From the NCBI GenBank assembly GCA_010015805.1, contig ML978121.1:3534001-3598000 (forward strand): a stretch of 64,000 nt of DNA, in the 5' to 3' direction. Source of the DNA: Rhizodiscina lignyota. Taxonomy: Eukaryota; Ascomycota; Dothideomycetes; Aulographales; Rhizodiscinaceae. Within the stretch, counting starts at the first letter, position 1. The number at the start of each line of letters is the position of its first letter. A program made the translations under genes and the position numbers. Positions 20,675-31,641 of the stretch are shown piece by piece. A model generated the notes under the pieces. The model had not been told where the DNA came from. It saw only the letters and a list, made by a program, of their open reading frames with translations, and searched no databases.

Positions 20675-22447
20675 TCAGATTTCCGACCATTTCTGCACTT
20701 CCATCACTGGCATTTGGCCAGAAGATACCTTCCGAGCAGTAGGCTTTGCGTTCCTTGCCCAAGGTGAAACACCGTCTTCATTATACTTAACGCTGATAAG
20801 TATTACGGCTTGCCCATGTTCTATACTTCTTCGAACGAACACAGAGATGGACGCTCCGGAGTCGAGAAGACCGATGGCAGTGTCAGTCGCAGGTGTGCCA
20901 ACATTAAAGTCCGTTCTTAGCATTTGAGCAAGAGAATCGAGGTCATTCATCCAGACCGCCGGAAATCCAATAACAAGCGAAACCGTGATAAATGAATCAA
21001 TACGAGTCTCGTTCTCCTCCAGGGTTCGGTCATTCAAAGTCGTGTACACGCAGAAATAGTCAAGCGGCTTCGCTGCGCTTCGGACAAGCCGCAATCCAGA
21101 CGTCTTCGATGAAATTTGATATGTCAGCTTGATTGGAAGCTCGCACACAGAAAAGCCATGTGGCGCGAGGGAACTCAAATCCCAACGCAAGTTGGACGTG
21201 TTCGGGTCCAACATAGCTCCATAAGTGGAGGTAGTGCCCACTTGTGGCTGTGGAACATGGACAATTCCCATCGCGAGAGCTTCCAGTTTGAAAAGCTTCC
21301 AACCGGATTCTCGAGACAGCTGAGTAAAGCCGATCCTAGTATACTTTGGTCTTGATACCCCATCCCCCTTCCTCAGGAGAACACCAAACCTCATATGAGC
21401 CCGACCACCGGACCTGTTGTGATAGTTCCTTCTGAGGGTGCAATTCAATAACATCAACAGTATTCCGCTGAATTCGTTTCCAAAAGTGCGATCAAGCGAC
21501 ACCAAAGGGTGCTCTAAGCGCACACCTCGACTTGTGATAGAGGGTGGTTCGAAGTCTCGCCCACCGAAGACATGGTGACAAAAATTTCCACAGTTCCTAA
21601 ACTCAGCCGGAGAGGCCGCAAGCATACCGGTATTTGGAAGACTCCAAAGGGAAGAAGGGTCGAAAGAAGGTTCCAAAACGGCTTTGGTGACGCTCCATGC
21701 GAAGATTGAATCGTCATCATGGTTCCTTATAATCTCGTGCTCCAACCTGATAAATGCCTTGGAACCCTCGCCATACAGCAACGGCATGTTGACACCGAAA
21801 ATACCTAACAAACAATACGCCATATCTTCTTTTCTCGTAGTGTTGCGATTGGATGCCCATGACATCTTCTCCGCAACGCTGGTGCTTCGGCGGAAATTGT
21901 GGAGTAGATGGTATTCAGTAATGCCCGTCACCCTCGAAATCTCTGCCCGAAGGCTCCTCTTTGTCCCCAGATCTTTCCATGTTGCATCATAGAAGATGAC
22001 AAGAGGCGGGGCCAACAGCTCCTGCAGTGTCCAGCCGCGTGAGAACCATGTCGAGGCTCGGAAAGAGGTTAGTGTTTCCTCCGCGGAGCGATAGAGGTAG
22101 ACATCGGCAAGATACGCATAGCAGACCGTTGACCGTTCATACCAAACATACATTGAGTTGATCGCTTCAGACAACTCTGCACTACTCGCCTTATTGATGC
22201 AGCAGGTATCTATCCAAGCCCATTCAAAGCCATCCTCGCGTGCTATTTTACAAAGGTCAACGATCTTGCGCCATCCGCTAGTCTTCCTCTTCTCCCTCGT
22301 AAGGCCGGCCTGGACATCTTCGAAAGATATTTCATCATCGCCCCAGCGATGTGAGAGAATAGCATAAAGTGGTACTGACTCTTCATGAAATTCTCGCAAT
22401 ATGATTCTCGTATCGTTCGGAGCTGTCGCGGTATGGAGAAGGCGCAT
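20675..22447 (-). CDS. HET-domain protein, 590 aa
   Basis: A full-length, intron-less heterokaryon-incompatibility protein of the HET-E/HET-D-like type. I start at the ATG giving MRLLHTATAP, because the longer frame begins at TTG. Motifs in order: YAILSHRWGDDEISFEDVQ, a segment ending in WIDTCCINK, CYAYLADV, WFSRGWTLQELLAP, and EDMAYCLLGIFGVNMPLLYGEG. The C-terminal 300 residues are the variable region with no repeats (no WD40, ankyrin or NACHT), so recognition would rely on this region or on a partner. It reads toward the UstYa cluster, with about 170 nt between the two stop codons. Confidence 0.92.
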   Translation of the reverse strand: MRLLHTATAPNDTRIILREFHEESVPLYAILSHRWGDDEISFEDVQAGLTREKRKTSGWRKIVDLCKIAREDGFEWAWIDTCCINKASSAELSEAINSMYVWYERSTVCYAYLADVYLYRSAEETLTSFRASTWFSRGWTLQELLAPPLVIFYDATWKDLGTKRSLRAEISRVTGITEYHLLHNFRRSTSVAEKMSWASNRNTTRKEDMAYCLLGIFGVNMPLLYGEGSKAFIRLEHEIIRNHDDDSIFAWSVTKAVLEPSFDPSSLWSLPNTGMLAASPAEFRNCGNFCHHVFGGRDFEPPSITSRGVRLEHPLVSLDRTFGNEFSGILLMLLNCTLRRNYHNRSGGRAHMRFGVLLRKGDGVSRPKYTRIGFTQLSRESGWKLFKLEALAMGIVHVPQPQVGTTSTYGAMLDPNTSNLRWDLSSLAPHGFSVCELPIKLTYQISSKTSGLRLVRSAAKPLDYFCVYTTLNDRTLEENETRIDSFITVSLVIGFPAVWMNDLDSLAQMLRTDFNVGTPATDTAIGLLDSGASISVFVRRSIEHGQAVILISVKYNEDGVSPWARNAKPTARKVSSGQMPVMEVQKWSEI

Positions 22448-23045
22448 CCTCGAGACGTTCAGCGAACGATATTTGCGATGAGCTTTTGGCTCCGAATAAC
22501 GCGATGAAATCCGTAAGATGTGCCATGAATATGACAATAATTTTGAAGCAAGAACAAAAAAGACACGAGCAGGGCGACAAGGCGGCGGCCGACAGGATGA
22601 GGCTAAAGCGAGGCTAAGGTGGCGCTAATTTTTCATTTTTCTCGTATTCCCCTATTACGCTCTCATAGCCTTCAAGGCTCCTCTTTGCTGGCATATTAGT
22701 CTCTTCAAATGATACAGATAGTTTATCGATGTATGTGGAAAGGAGGACTTCATCAAAAATAATGACATTTTATCCAGCATGCAGTCAACGGAAAGCTTCA
22801 CTGGTATGTAATCCGCCAAACTCGAATTGGACATTCATCGTCGTGGGTTTTGTTCATTCATGCTCATAATATCTGTAGACGTCATCATATGCCTCTGCAA
22901 TTGTCTCCTACCCTATTCACAGTTCAAGTTCTGATGACAGCTGTGCCTGTTCAACTCAAATCCGCTCTACTCAAAGTTGGTCAGCACGATACCTATCAAC
23001 TTATATGTTTGCGCAATGTTTAGACCTCAAGATTACTGCGTTAAA
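22448..23045. other. Intergenic, HET promoter side
   Basis: Spacer between two minus-strand genes; AT-rich in part. No gene seen. Confidence 0.5.
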
Positions 23046-24308
23046 TTACTGCAGCAGAGCATCCTCGAATGGAAACTTCGACAGGACTTCGATACCCGTT
23101 TCGGTAATCAGAACTTGCTGCTCCAGCTTCACTCCTTCAGCCCCGCCTTCCTCCCCGATGTAGCTCTCGACACAAATGATCATTCCTGGCTCGATAACAC
23201 CGTCGTAGCCAGCATCTGGGAAGTCTCCGCGGTCGTAGAGGGCGGGGTACTCGCCCGTCATTCCACAGCCATGTGCCGAGACAAAGTAGCGGTTGGCATA
23301 GTATTTCTCTGGGATTTCCCACGCCTTGTCGGCATACTCGCGGAGCGTCATGCCAGGCTTCAGAATTCCCATGTTATGGGTTACCTGCTCGTACGCGATC
23401 TTGTACAGCTCCTTTTGAGCGTCGGTAGGAGGATCAGGCCCGGTATGAAAAGTTCGCGAGAAGTCCGAATAGTATCCATGACAGCCGACTACGTCAGTGT
23501 CCAGTGCAACGAGCTGGTTTTCGCCGATAACATAGCTTGACGTCTCCTGGAACCACGGGTTTGTTCGCGGACCGGCACTGAGCAGCCGTGTTTCGACATA
23601 ATCGCCGTTCTGCTCGATGACCGACTGGTGCAGGACTGACCAGAGAGCGTTCTCGGTGATGCCTGGACGGATCGCATCGCGAAGCTTGCCAACAGCAACC
23701 TCAGTCGCGCGCAGCGATGTGACGACACATTTGATCTCTTCGGCGGATTTGATGGAACGCGCAATTTCGACGGGTCTCTGGGCGTCGACAACTTTGAAAC
23801 CGAGCTCCTTAAAGGCAATGGCGACGTTTGCGTTGAGGCGCTCCAAGCCAAGCGCAACGTTGGAAGGTTTACCAACAAGCTCGGTGATCAAATTGGCCAT
23901 CTCTTCTGCCCAAGAGCGTTCTCGTTCCGCGATCTTGGGGCCAGCAGCCCCGAAGCTGGCTGTTCTCGCAGGACGCACTTCGTCGACTGTCTCGTACCCT
24001 TCACCTAAATGCAGGCAGCCCGTGAATTCGAACAGAATCGAGCGATTTGCAGTAAGTAGCAAATAACGCGATGCCGGGTTACGCGATGTGTAAACCTGCA
24101 TGTTTCGAGTACCGGTAGCATAGCGGATGTTGACCGCATCTGAGAGAATAACAGCGTCGATGTTTTGTTTCACCATTTGTTCCCGGACACGACCGAGTCG
24201 GTAGAGACGCACTGCTTTAAGATCAATGCCCTCGCTTTCAGGAGCCCGATCCAACAGTGCCATGTCGGAGAGGTCACTTCTTCCAGCATGCCAGTCGAAA
24301 TTCGCCAT
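23046..24308 (-). CDS. M24-family (pita-bread) protein resembling the DMSP lyase DddP, 420 aa
   Basis: Single exon; start chosen at MANFDWHAG because the longer frame begins at TTG. The C-terminal half is a complete M24 metallohydrolase fold. Candidate metal ligands are Asp270, Asp272, Asp282, His346, Glu381 and Glu396. Their spacing equals that of the six ligands I recall for bacterial DddP (295, 297, 307, 371, 406, 421), with a constant offset of 25. Whole segments also look DddP-like: NIRYATGTRNMQ, ETRLLSAGPRTNPWFQE and EPGMIICVESYIGEEGG. DddP splits dimethylsulfoniopropionate to DMS and acrylate, and homologues are known in some fungi. However, the position equivalent to the catalytic Asp377, as I remember it, is Gly352. 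Alternatives are an Xaa-Pro dipeptidase-like or creatinase-like enzyme. The family call is firm; the activity is open. Confidence 0.8.
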   Translation of the reverse strand: MANFDWHAGRSDLSDMALLDRAPESEGIDLKAVRLYRLGRVREQMVKQNIDAVILSDAVNIRYATGTRNMQVYTSRNPASRYLLLTANRSILFEFTGCLHLGEGYETVDEVRPARTASFGAAGPKIAERERSWAEEMANLITELVGKPSNVALGLERLNANVAIAFKELGFKVVDAQRPVEIARSIKSAEEIKCVVTSLRATEVAVGKLRDAIRPGITENALWSVLHQSVIEQNGDYVETRLLSAGPRTNPWFQETSSYVIGENQLVALDTDVVGCHGYYSDFSRTFHTGPDPPTDAQKELYKIAYEQVTHNMGILKPGMTLREYADKAWEIPEKYYANRYFVSAHGCGMTGEYPALYDRGDFPDAGYDGVIEPGMIICVESYIGEEGGAEGVKLEQQVLITETGIEVLSKFPFEDALLQ

Positions 24309-25120
24309 GTTCGAAAGTGTCAGTTCAATTGAAATGGCTTTTACGAGACTCGCTATATATATCGACAACTGTGAAGTCTGAGTATGGCGTATCTCGAGGG
24401 AAGGATTGACGAGCTACGTTTGGCAGTATGCACAGAGGAATACGTCACCAATCCCCTCACAAGGATCTTACTGTAATTCGTTTTGCTATAAATTACTGTA
24501 TAAGGATACAATGCGAACTGAAGTGTACATAGCATACGACTAGCGTAAGCAATAGAAGGGAATTTTACCAAGGCGGCCGAAGAAAGTACTAAGGTACTAC
24601 ACTCCTTACACAATATTCAGCGAATAGAAGTCACAAAGGGTGGAGTGTTAGCAAAGCCTGATGAAATAGTTACCGTAAATGAGAATCTCAGAATTTTAAC
24701 TTATGATCCTGGAATTCGAAGAACTTCCAAAATGTGTGATGTAGCAGCGGACCGGAGCTCTAACTCCTTTCCATGATAGTACAGCTGTCGTACAACGAGC
24801 TTTGAATTAATACCGTCTGCTAACGTCGGCTTTAGAAAGCAAGTTCTCCCAGTCAATTGCGAAGATGCCATCGATAGATAACAAGCAGCCCCATGAAAAG
24901 GTCAATTAAAGCATCGTTATAATCCGAGACATAGCTTTAGTATTCTACAACTATGCTCTCGTTGGCTCGGAACTCCTGTCAATGAGCAAGTCTTTCAGAC
25001 ACGAAAGAACATTTTTCAGTATCCGAAATGTACCTTGCACTTCATCTTTATCTCTCAGTCCTTTTTTAACACCCTAACCATATCCTTCCACGGGCGAAGA
25101 CATGATATCCTTCATCACAA
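24309..25120. other. Intergenic, AT-rich
   Basis: Promoter side of the M24 gene and 3' flank of the zinc-ribbon frame. No gene seen. Confidence 0.5.
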
Positions 25121-25318
25121 TTATCCCATCTCCCACTTCTTACCCCCATTACCCCCTTTTTCATCCCCAGATTGGGGTTTTCGATCAGGACACCAATAAT
25201 TCCTACAGCCGTTGCACAACAAGGAATGGCCGCAATTATCGCAAATTCTATCTGAGGGCTGCGAAAGGAGGCCGCATTGGCAGCACCGTTTCAACAGTTC
25301 TGGCATTTTGTCTTTCAT
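25121..25318 (-). CDS. Tiny zinc-ribbon protein, 65 aa
   Basis: A short frame from a true ATG with eight cysteines arranged as zinc knuckles: CCQCG near residues 12-16, then CDNCGHSLLCNGC at about 27-39, and a final YWC. The CxxC pairs and intervening glycines are those of small double-zinc-ribbon proteins common in filamentous ascomycetes, whose function is unknown. The C-terminus is Lys/Gly-rich. Such a pattern rarely arises by chance, which is why I call the gene despite its size. A 63-codon frame just upstream (25,377-25,568, minus) may be leader or an extra exon, but no splice links the two convincingly. Confidence 0.5.
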   Translation of the reverse strand: MKDKMPELLKRCCQCGLLSQPSDRICDNCGHSLLCNGCRNYWCPDRKPQSGDEKGGNGGKKWEMG

Positions 25319-26336
25319 TAAATATTAGCTCTGATGCTACCTTTGTTCAACTTCGATCTGGAAACACACCTTGCCGTTAATGGTCGATCGGATATTCAGT
25401 TGTATTTTTGAACTCAGCAGTATATTCGGGGACAGAGTGCGAGCCGTGTGAGGCTTTCTCGAATGGTTTATTTGCTCGTATATATTGATATGATTGAGAA
25501 GTTGTTTGAACTGATGTCACATAGTTGAGAGCCCTCCTCATTTTATACAACTGATTCCGCATATTCATGTGATTATTGCCGCAGCAGAAGAGATCTACTG
25601 ACGTAGCGAACTAACGATCGATAGGCGTATGATCACTTTATCTGCTACTATGTAGCAGGTCAATTGTCCGCTTCGGCGCTTAAAGCTTCGTCGACATTGG
25701 CGCCAGATGCTCCGCGTGCTGGCGAGGTGGCACGATATACGAAGTTCGCTCATCTATATGCTTCTATGAGCACCACCTTGGAGTCATTTAGATGTGGGAA
25801 CAGGGAAAGTGTCCCCGAAACTTGCCAGATCAAGATATGGGAATGCTTAGGTAGGACAGGGTCCTGGATTGATACGCCAACAGGCTCCTTGCAGGTTTGC
25901 TTGAGAACCATTGAGGGGGGAAAACACTGAGCAGTCCTTGAAGCCATGTCACGAGCATTTAAAGAGGTTTCATACGTTGCGGCAATCAGCCTAACAGACC
26001 TCTTTTGCTTGAAGAAGAAATAGCCGCTCCGCCCTCAAGTAAAATCAAGTTCCGCGTCAATAATTTCAAGGAACTAACTGTTTAGAGCCGTACATCATTA
26101 TTGCTATGTGTGGCCACTTCACAGAGCAAGCAAACGGAGTTCTGAGCCCCCATGAAGCTTAACCAAGCCGAGGCCATATTTTTCAAAGGCAGCAAGACCA
26201 CCTTAATTGTCAAGGAACCAGAGCACAGAAAAAAAGCAGATTTGCAAAACCTTCCTTCCAGAATCAAAATACCGTTTTGGCTTGAACTTTGTGAAAGCCT
26301 TGAAAAGAAAAGAAGTTTCGACGCAACTTCGACCGC
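25319..26336. other. Intergenic, about 1 kb
   Basis: Between the zinc-ribbon frame and the stop of the RNA-dependent RNA polymerase gene. Small frames occur on both strands with no family features. Confidence 0.45.
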
Positions 26337-29300
26337 TCAGCCCAGCATGGCACCCAGACGCTCCAGAGCCGATGGTCCCTCATCAATCTCAATCTGTATT
26401 TCTCCTTCTTCCACTTCGCCCAGAGTGGTGACCTCGGCCTCACTTTCAGCTTCCTCTGGTCCTTTGTGACCGCTCGGGTTCTCGTCAGAGCCTTGGCGGA
26501 TCTGGTAATCCGCTGGACCTCCAGTGTAACGTTTCAGATTGGCTACATGCCCGAACCCATCGGTGGGACCATCGCCAGTGTCTACTTGGTTACGATTCAG
26601 GAATGCCGTATATTCTTGGAACCGTTGTGCAGTGACCGCTTCGGTGTGACGAGTCTCGGCCAGTGATGGTTTGGCGTACCGCTCGACCGGGACATCGTCA
26701 TCGCTATCTGAGCCATCGTCGGACCGCATCATAAATCGATCATTGTCCTCATCTTCAGAGTTCCCATGAGACTCTTCAACCTCGTCTTCCTCCTTTGGTC
26801 TTTTAATAATTTCGAGGACTTTATGCTTGCCTGCCCAATCGTTCAGTGGCAAGGCGGATGGAATAGCACGCTTCCGATGAGGAACCTGTGCATGCCCATC
26901 TCCGCCCTTAATACCACTCTCGACCATAGCAACATGTTCCGCATCCTCAAAATCTCTATCTTTCTCGGCGTCATCGAATAGGAGCAGCTCCTCGCCAGGA
27001 TGCACGACTCCAGCTTTTGTTTCGACATCGCCGATGGTTTGAGCTTGGTCATCGACCCTCTTGTGATGGCGAGTCTTCTTTTGCATTCCTTGCAATGCAG
27101 CCATATTCGCTGCGCTAGAGATATGCTTGCCGCTTGCAATCTTTCCAAGCTCCGCTGGAAAGAGCCACGGGAAGCTCATCAGGGGCATGAACTTTGGTAA
27201 CATCCTGCGTTTTGGCACCTCTCGACCTCCAACTGTCTTCGTCTGGCCACATTCCGCTACCGCTGTTGTGATTTCGTCTGCAGTGACTTTATACATTGCT
27301 ACAACAAATGCCCCCAGTTTAGAAATCTCGGCGCCTCCAGCCTTCTCGATGCAGATCTCGCGGAACCTATCTTTGAGTGCGCTTGTGAGGTTGCCGATCT
27401 CTTCGTGGAATTTGTAGTCGTTGGATTGCGTGTTGTGCTGCAGAACGAATGTAGTCCAAACCTCAAATTCAGTCTCGATAGCATGTTTAGCCATGATCCT
27501 GCGCACGCCGTCGTCGTAGTCGCTTTTGATCCCTTTAACGACTCCAAGGAGCTCCGCCGATTGCTCTTCCTTATATGCGTCCAAAATGCGCTTGTCGAAC
27601 GGCGCATTGTAGAAAGGTTTGAAGTCTATCAGACTGACACGGTCGTACATTCGTCCCAGGACCTTACCTGAACGGTAAGTCTTATCCTTAGCCTTCTCCA
27701 TGAAGTGTGGCCACTCCTTCGGCTTTAGTTCTCTCGTCATTTTCGCCGGACGGCCAGATTTTGGATAATCCACAGCTAGTGCATGGAGTTCCGCGAGTTT
27801 GAGGCATTTGCTATCGAATACTCCAACGTCACTAATATCCGACCATGCGAGGTGCGCATGCGCGATTCGAGGGAGTTGGTCGTTCTTAATGTAAGTGATG
27901 AAGAACTTTGTGATATCTTCAACTCTTACTTCGCGGTCAATTTGATCTGGCTTGGGAGGCCTGAAATCCATGGCCTCTATATTCCAGTGGTGATATGGAG
28001 GAAGCAAATCATGGTCCCAAAGAACCATGTAGTCGTCTCCGTCCAGGTCTCCGCCGGAACACATGTTCGCGAGGTCCCGATCGCCCGTTCGTGGCAGCAC
28101 AACGACATCCTTCAGGTGGCGTAGCTCAGGTACATCAACAGCCTTCACAATGCGGATGTCTCCCGGATGTAAAGATGGATTGCGAGCAAGCATGCAAACA
28201 CCAGCTTTGACTTTATACGGGCCGGTGAAAGGAGGGTCGCGAACTTGTACGAATATTTCCGGAAGGCTCTGGATTCGCTCCTTCGCGGACGCGAATTGAC
28301 CTGGCTGCTCCTCTTTGTAATATCCATGCAACGTCTCTGTCTCATCAACGCAACCGAGAAGGAAAGCGCCTTGATCGATCGTGATTCGAGCCTTCTCCTT
28401 GAGATATCGAATGTTCCAGGCGCGCCAGAGATGGAGGACGGACATCATGAAAGGGTCTTCAGCTCGCATAAACCCATCAAGAATCATCGCTGCCACAGTC
28501 AGCGTCATCTGATTGAAGTCTATACGCTTCTGGAGCAGCGATAGCGCGATCTTCTCATTTTTCATTGCATCAGCGAGCTCGATGAGTTCGTTTTCCAGTT
28601 TCCGCATAAATACTGCATCCGCAACTCCCAATGCTGACAGCAAAGTTATGATTTGTCGGTTCAGCATCGACACCGCAAAAGATGAATAGCGAATAACGTC
28701 GAGACCCTCGTGCTTGGCGGGAAACTTGTACTGGCTTCGGCGGATAATAAGCTCCTGTATCCCCTTGATTTGCGGATCGACAGCGAGCACACCTTTGCAG
28801 CCACCCATGCGGAACTGAAACAATGAGGGATATTCTTCGTTGATATTGTCAATGCCGAATTCCTTTGCGATCATCTTTGCTAGGAAGACTGAGATCCTTC
28901 CAACACCGTCCGTGAAGGTGTATCCGTTTCTCACTATATCCTCCTCTCCCTTAACCTCGACGTGGACGCCATGAATAGACCTCGTTGTGGAGAAGGCTTG
29001 CCCAAGACGCGCTGCCCACTTGGCAACAACTCGAATATCTGTCAAGTCGCCCATCCACGTGCGGATATGTTGCGCCCGTAGAGTCTCGGTGCTAGCGAAG
29101 AAATATGCTCCATGCTCACGGAATTGCGAATTACCAAAGGCAAGGAATTCATAGTGTCGATCGCCGATACGAATGCCGTTATTCATAGCGCGCATGATGC
29201 GGTCGAATATTGCTTCTTGGGTCTCGCTGTCTTCCTTTGCAAAGATCTTGCCTCTCTCGTCGACAAATTTGACTCGTAGAAATCGGTCTTCGAACGCGAA

Positions 29301-30947
29301 GAACTGCCTTATGATTCGATTGGACGTCTCAAGGACCGGTGTCGCATAGTAGATCATGGAAGGCGATACCTGAGCAGCTCGCATGTACGTATAGTGACCC
29401 CCCTTTGCCTTTCTCGGTTGTCTTGGTAGACGAAGGTCGAATATCTTCATGGGATCAAAGTATCGCACTTGTGACTCTGCCGCTTTCTCCAGATGTCGCA
29501 CCGCAAGGTCTTCTTTCATGATGACTAATTGTTCAAGAAACTCTCGGGATATGTTATGCTCGTTGATGCATCCGAGTGAAATGCAGACCTCAAGTTGGTA
29601 TCGAATCCGAAATGCCAGATGAATCGTGTCAAGTTGAAGCAATGTTGCGGAGGGGGACATTGCGTCAATCGGTGGAAGGTCTAGAGTTTGCCAAATTGCG
29701 GCCTCTTTTCCATCACCCATGATACGAGCGATTGGCTCGTGTTCGAGAAAGTGCACATTGTAGTCTCGGAGGGCTCGACAAAAGATATCGTAGGTCGTCT
29801 TCTGATTCCTCTGGCTGCCAAGTTTGAGGCAGAAAGTTCTCCACCGGCCTTAATCTGTTAGCCACATTTAAAGCAAACGGAGAGCATTCTTACCAATATC
29901 AACTACTGCACTCTCTTTCCTTAACCTTACCGAAGAAGCCGCAAGTCCATGGGCGTCACTAACGATATCTGTTTGGCGATACCAGGCTCTCCACTCATCC
30001 CATGTCCTCAGTCTCGGGTCATGCGTAGCCTCGATATTGTCTGTCTTGCGAAAGTATTCCGGTGGCGAAGTGACAGAGAAGACAAGTTCGCGCTCTTCGT
30101 CTGATTGGAACGTCTCAAAGACAGTATGTAATGTTTCCAGTGGGATCCTAAAGCGGAACTCAGCCTTCGCATTCGGTCGAGCTGGGCGGGGGTGTTTGTT
30201 GACCGCGCTTCTCGGAAGATGGAACATGATGGTGATTTCCCTGAAGCGTAAGTTCAAGGTAAACTCAACGGAATGTGAAATTTCCGTCTTAACCGAGCAC
30301 ATTGTCATCATGGATTTTTCGCCGTACATAAATCCGAGGTCCAAACTATCCAGGTACAGCGTAATGCGCTGGGGGTAAAAGTATACAGGATCGACGGGAC
30401 TTTGGTGTAAGCCATATCGTCCTCTAGGCTCGAGACGAGTGCATATGAGCGGGATTTCGCGATCGTTTTCCGAGTCTCTCAATGTGACTGGCTGTCCAAC
30501 GCCTTGCCAGAACGCGCGATGCGGTGGCGGAGAGAAAGTCACATAGGCGGTGTTTTCTCCAATAACTTCGATCCTGAAAATTCTACCCTCACGTGAGAAC
30601 ACGCGATATAGATCCAGCGTCGAGACAGCCCATGGTAATTGGTTCACACGAATCTTGACTTCAAATAGTCCCCGCCAGTCTTGACTGCCGTGTACAAGTG
30701 GCCGTTTGGGCGTTGCGCCACTATTGGCGAAGGCAGGGGAGCTCGTAGCTCTTTGATAGTCGGTTGTAGTACCAATACGACTTTGAGGAGCATATATAAC
30801 GTTCGATTGTTGATCAGAATCCGGTCGAAGCAGAGGTCTGGTTGGTTTTGGAGGTGTTGGCTTTCGCGCTTGCTGATTGACACGAGCTTGCCTGAACACG
30901 CTAAGCAGCTCCTTTGTGGAGTCGGATGTGCTAACGTTTGGATCCAT
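26337..30947 (-). CDS. RNA-dependent RNA polymerase of RNA silencing, 2 exons, 1521 aa
   Basis: Cellular RdRPs turn single-stranded RNA into double-stranded RNA for Dicer, as in quelling and meiotic silencing. Exon 1 is 29894-30947 and exon 2 is 26337-29848; the 45-nt intron uses an AAG acceptor, restores DIGRWRTFCLKLG and gives 4566 nt. An RRM-like fold at about residues 95-141 (VKIRVNQLPW ... AYVTF) precedes the catalytic region, as in the Sad-1/Rdp1 branch. The catalytic double-psi barrel signature is CSGGDLDGDDYMVLWD near residue 950, with all three aspartates of DxDGD. The last 250 residues are acidic and disordered. It is a host silencing enzyme, not a viral replicase, judged by length, RRM and introns. 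A probable nuclear or perinuclear location is inferred from the family. Confidence 0.93.
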
Positions 30948-31641
30948 TCTAACATATTAGTTGAATTTACAAGGGTGAGAAGTAATTACATACTGCGGAA
31001 GAAGAGAAGAGGGCGTGGTGAGTCCGTGAGAATGCCAGGATGATGAACTAGGTTCATGCGATCGAGTGAAGTCAATAGACAGGCAGCGAGCTTGAGAGTC
31101 ACGAGAGTTGAGCTCTGCCGTTTGCACCTTTGTGTACGCAGTTCGCCCACGCGACACTCTAGCGCGCCGCGATGAGGAAGGCGGTATTGCTGAGTTGAAG
31201 TGAGCTTTGCGAAAATATGATTCGTGATATGGGACTGTGCTTACCTCGAGAGCGACCTCAAGACGTATCAGAACCTATTAGGTTCATGAGCAATGCAGAT
31301 GTTCAGAGCATGCCATGTTGGTGAAAAGGAGGTGAGTGTTGTGAAGAAGGCAAGGTATTTAAAATGAAGTGTTACGGAGCCAATCTGGAAGGCACAACCG
31401 CCACGGCCAAACAAGGAAACTGTGTCATATGTCTCAGGCGACGCAGCGCTTGGAAGTGAAAGAAGAACTCTATAGAGATTTCCACTGTGCACTACAGTGG
31501 GAGTGAAATTGTTTGGAGATATTTATGAAAGTTTGTTGTTTATCCTTTGGCGGGAAATACACGTCATACGATTTCCCGATACCAACAAACGCCGACCTAC
31601 GCATATGCGTGTTTGTGTATCCAACCGATTCTTTGTCCCGA
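30948..31641. other. Intergenic, RdRP promoter side
   Basis: About 0.7 kb between two minus-strand genes. No gene seen. Confidence 0.5.

Noticed and set aside
26337-30947. Possibility that the RdRP is an integrated viral replicase
   Set aside because: The DxDGD double-psi barrel site, RRM and 1521-residue length are those of cellular silencing RdRPs; viral enzymes have a GDD palm motif instead.
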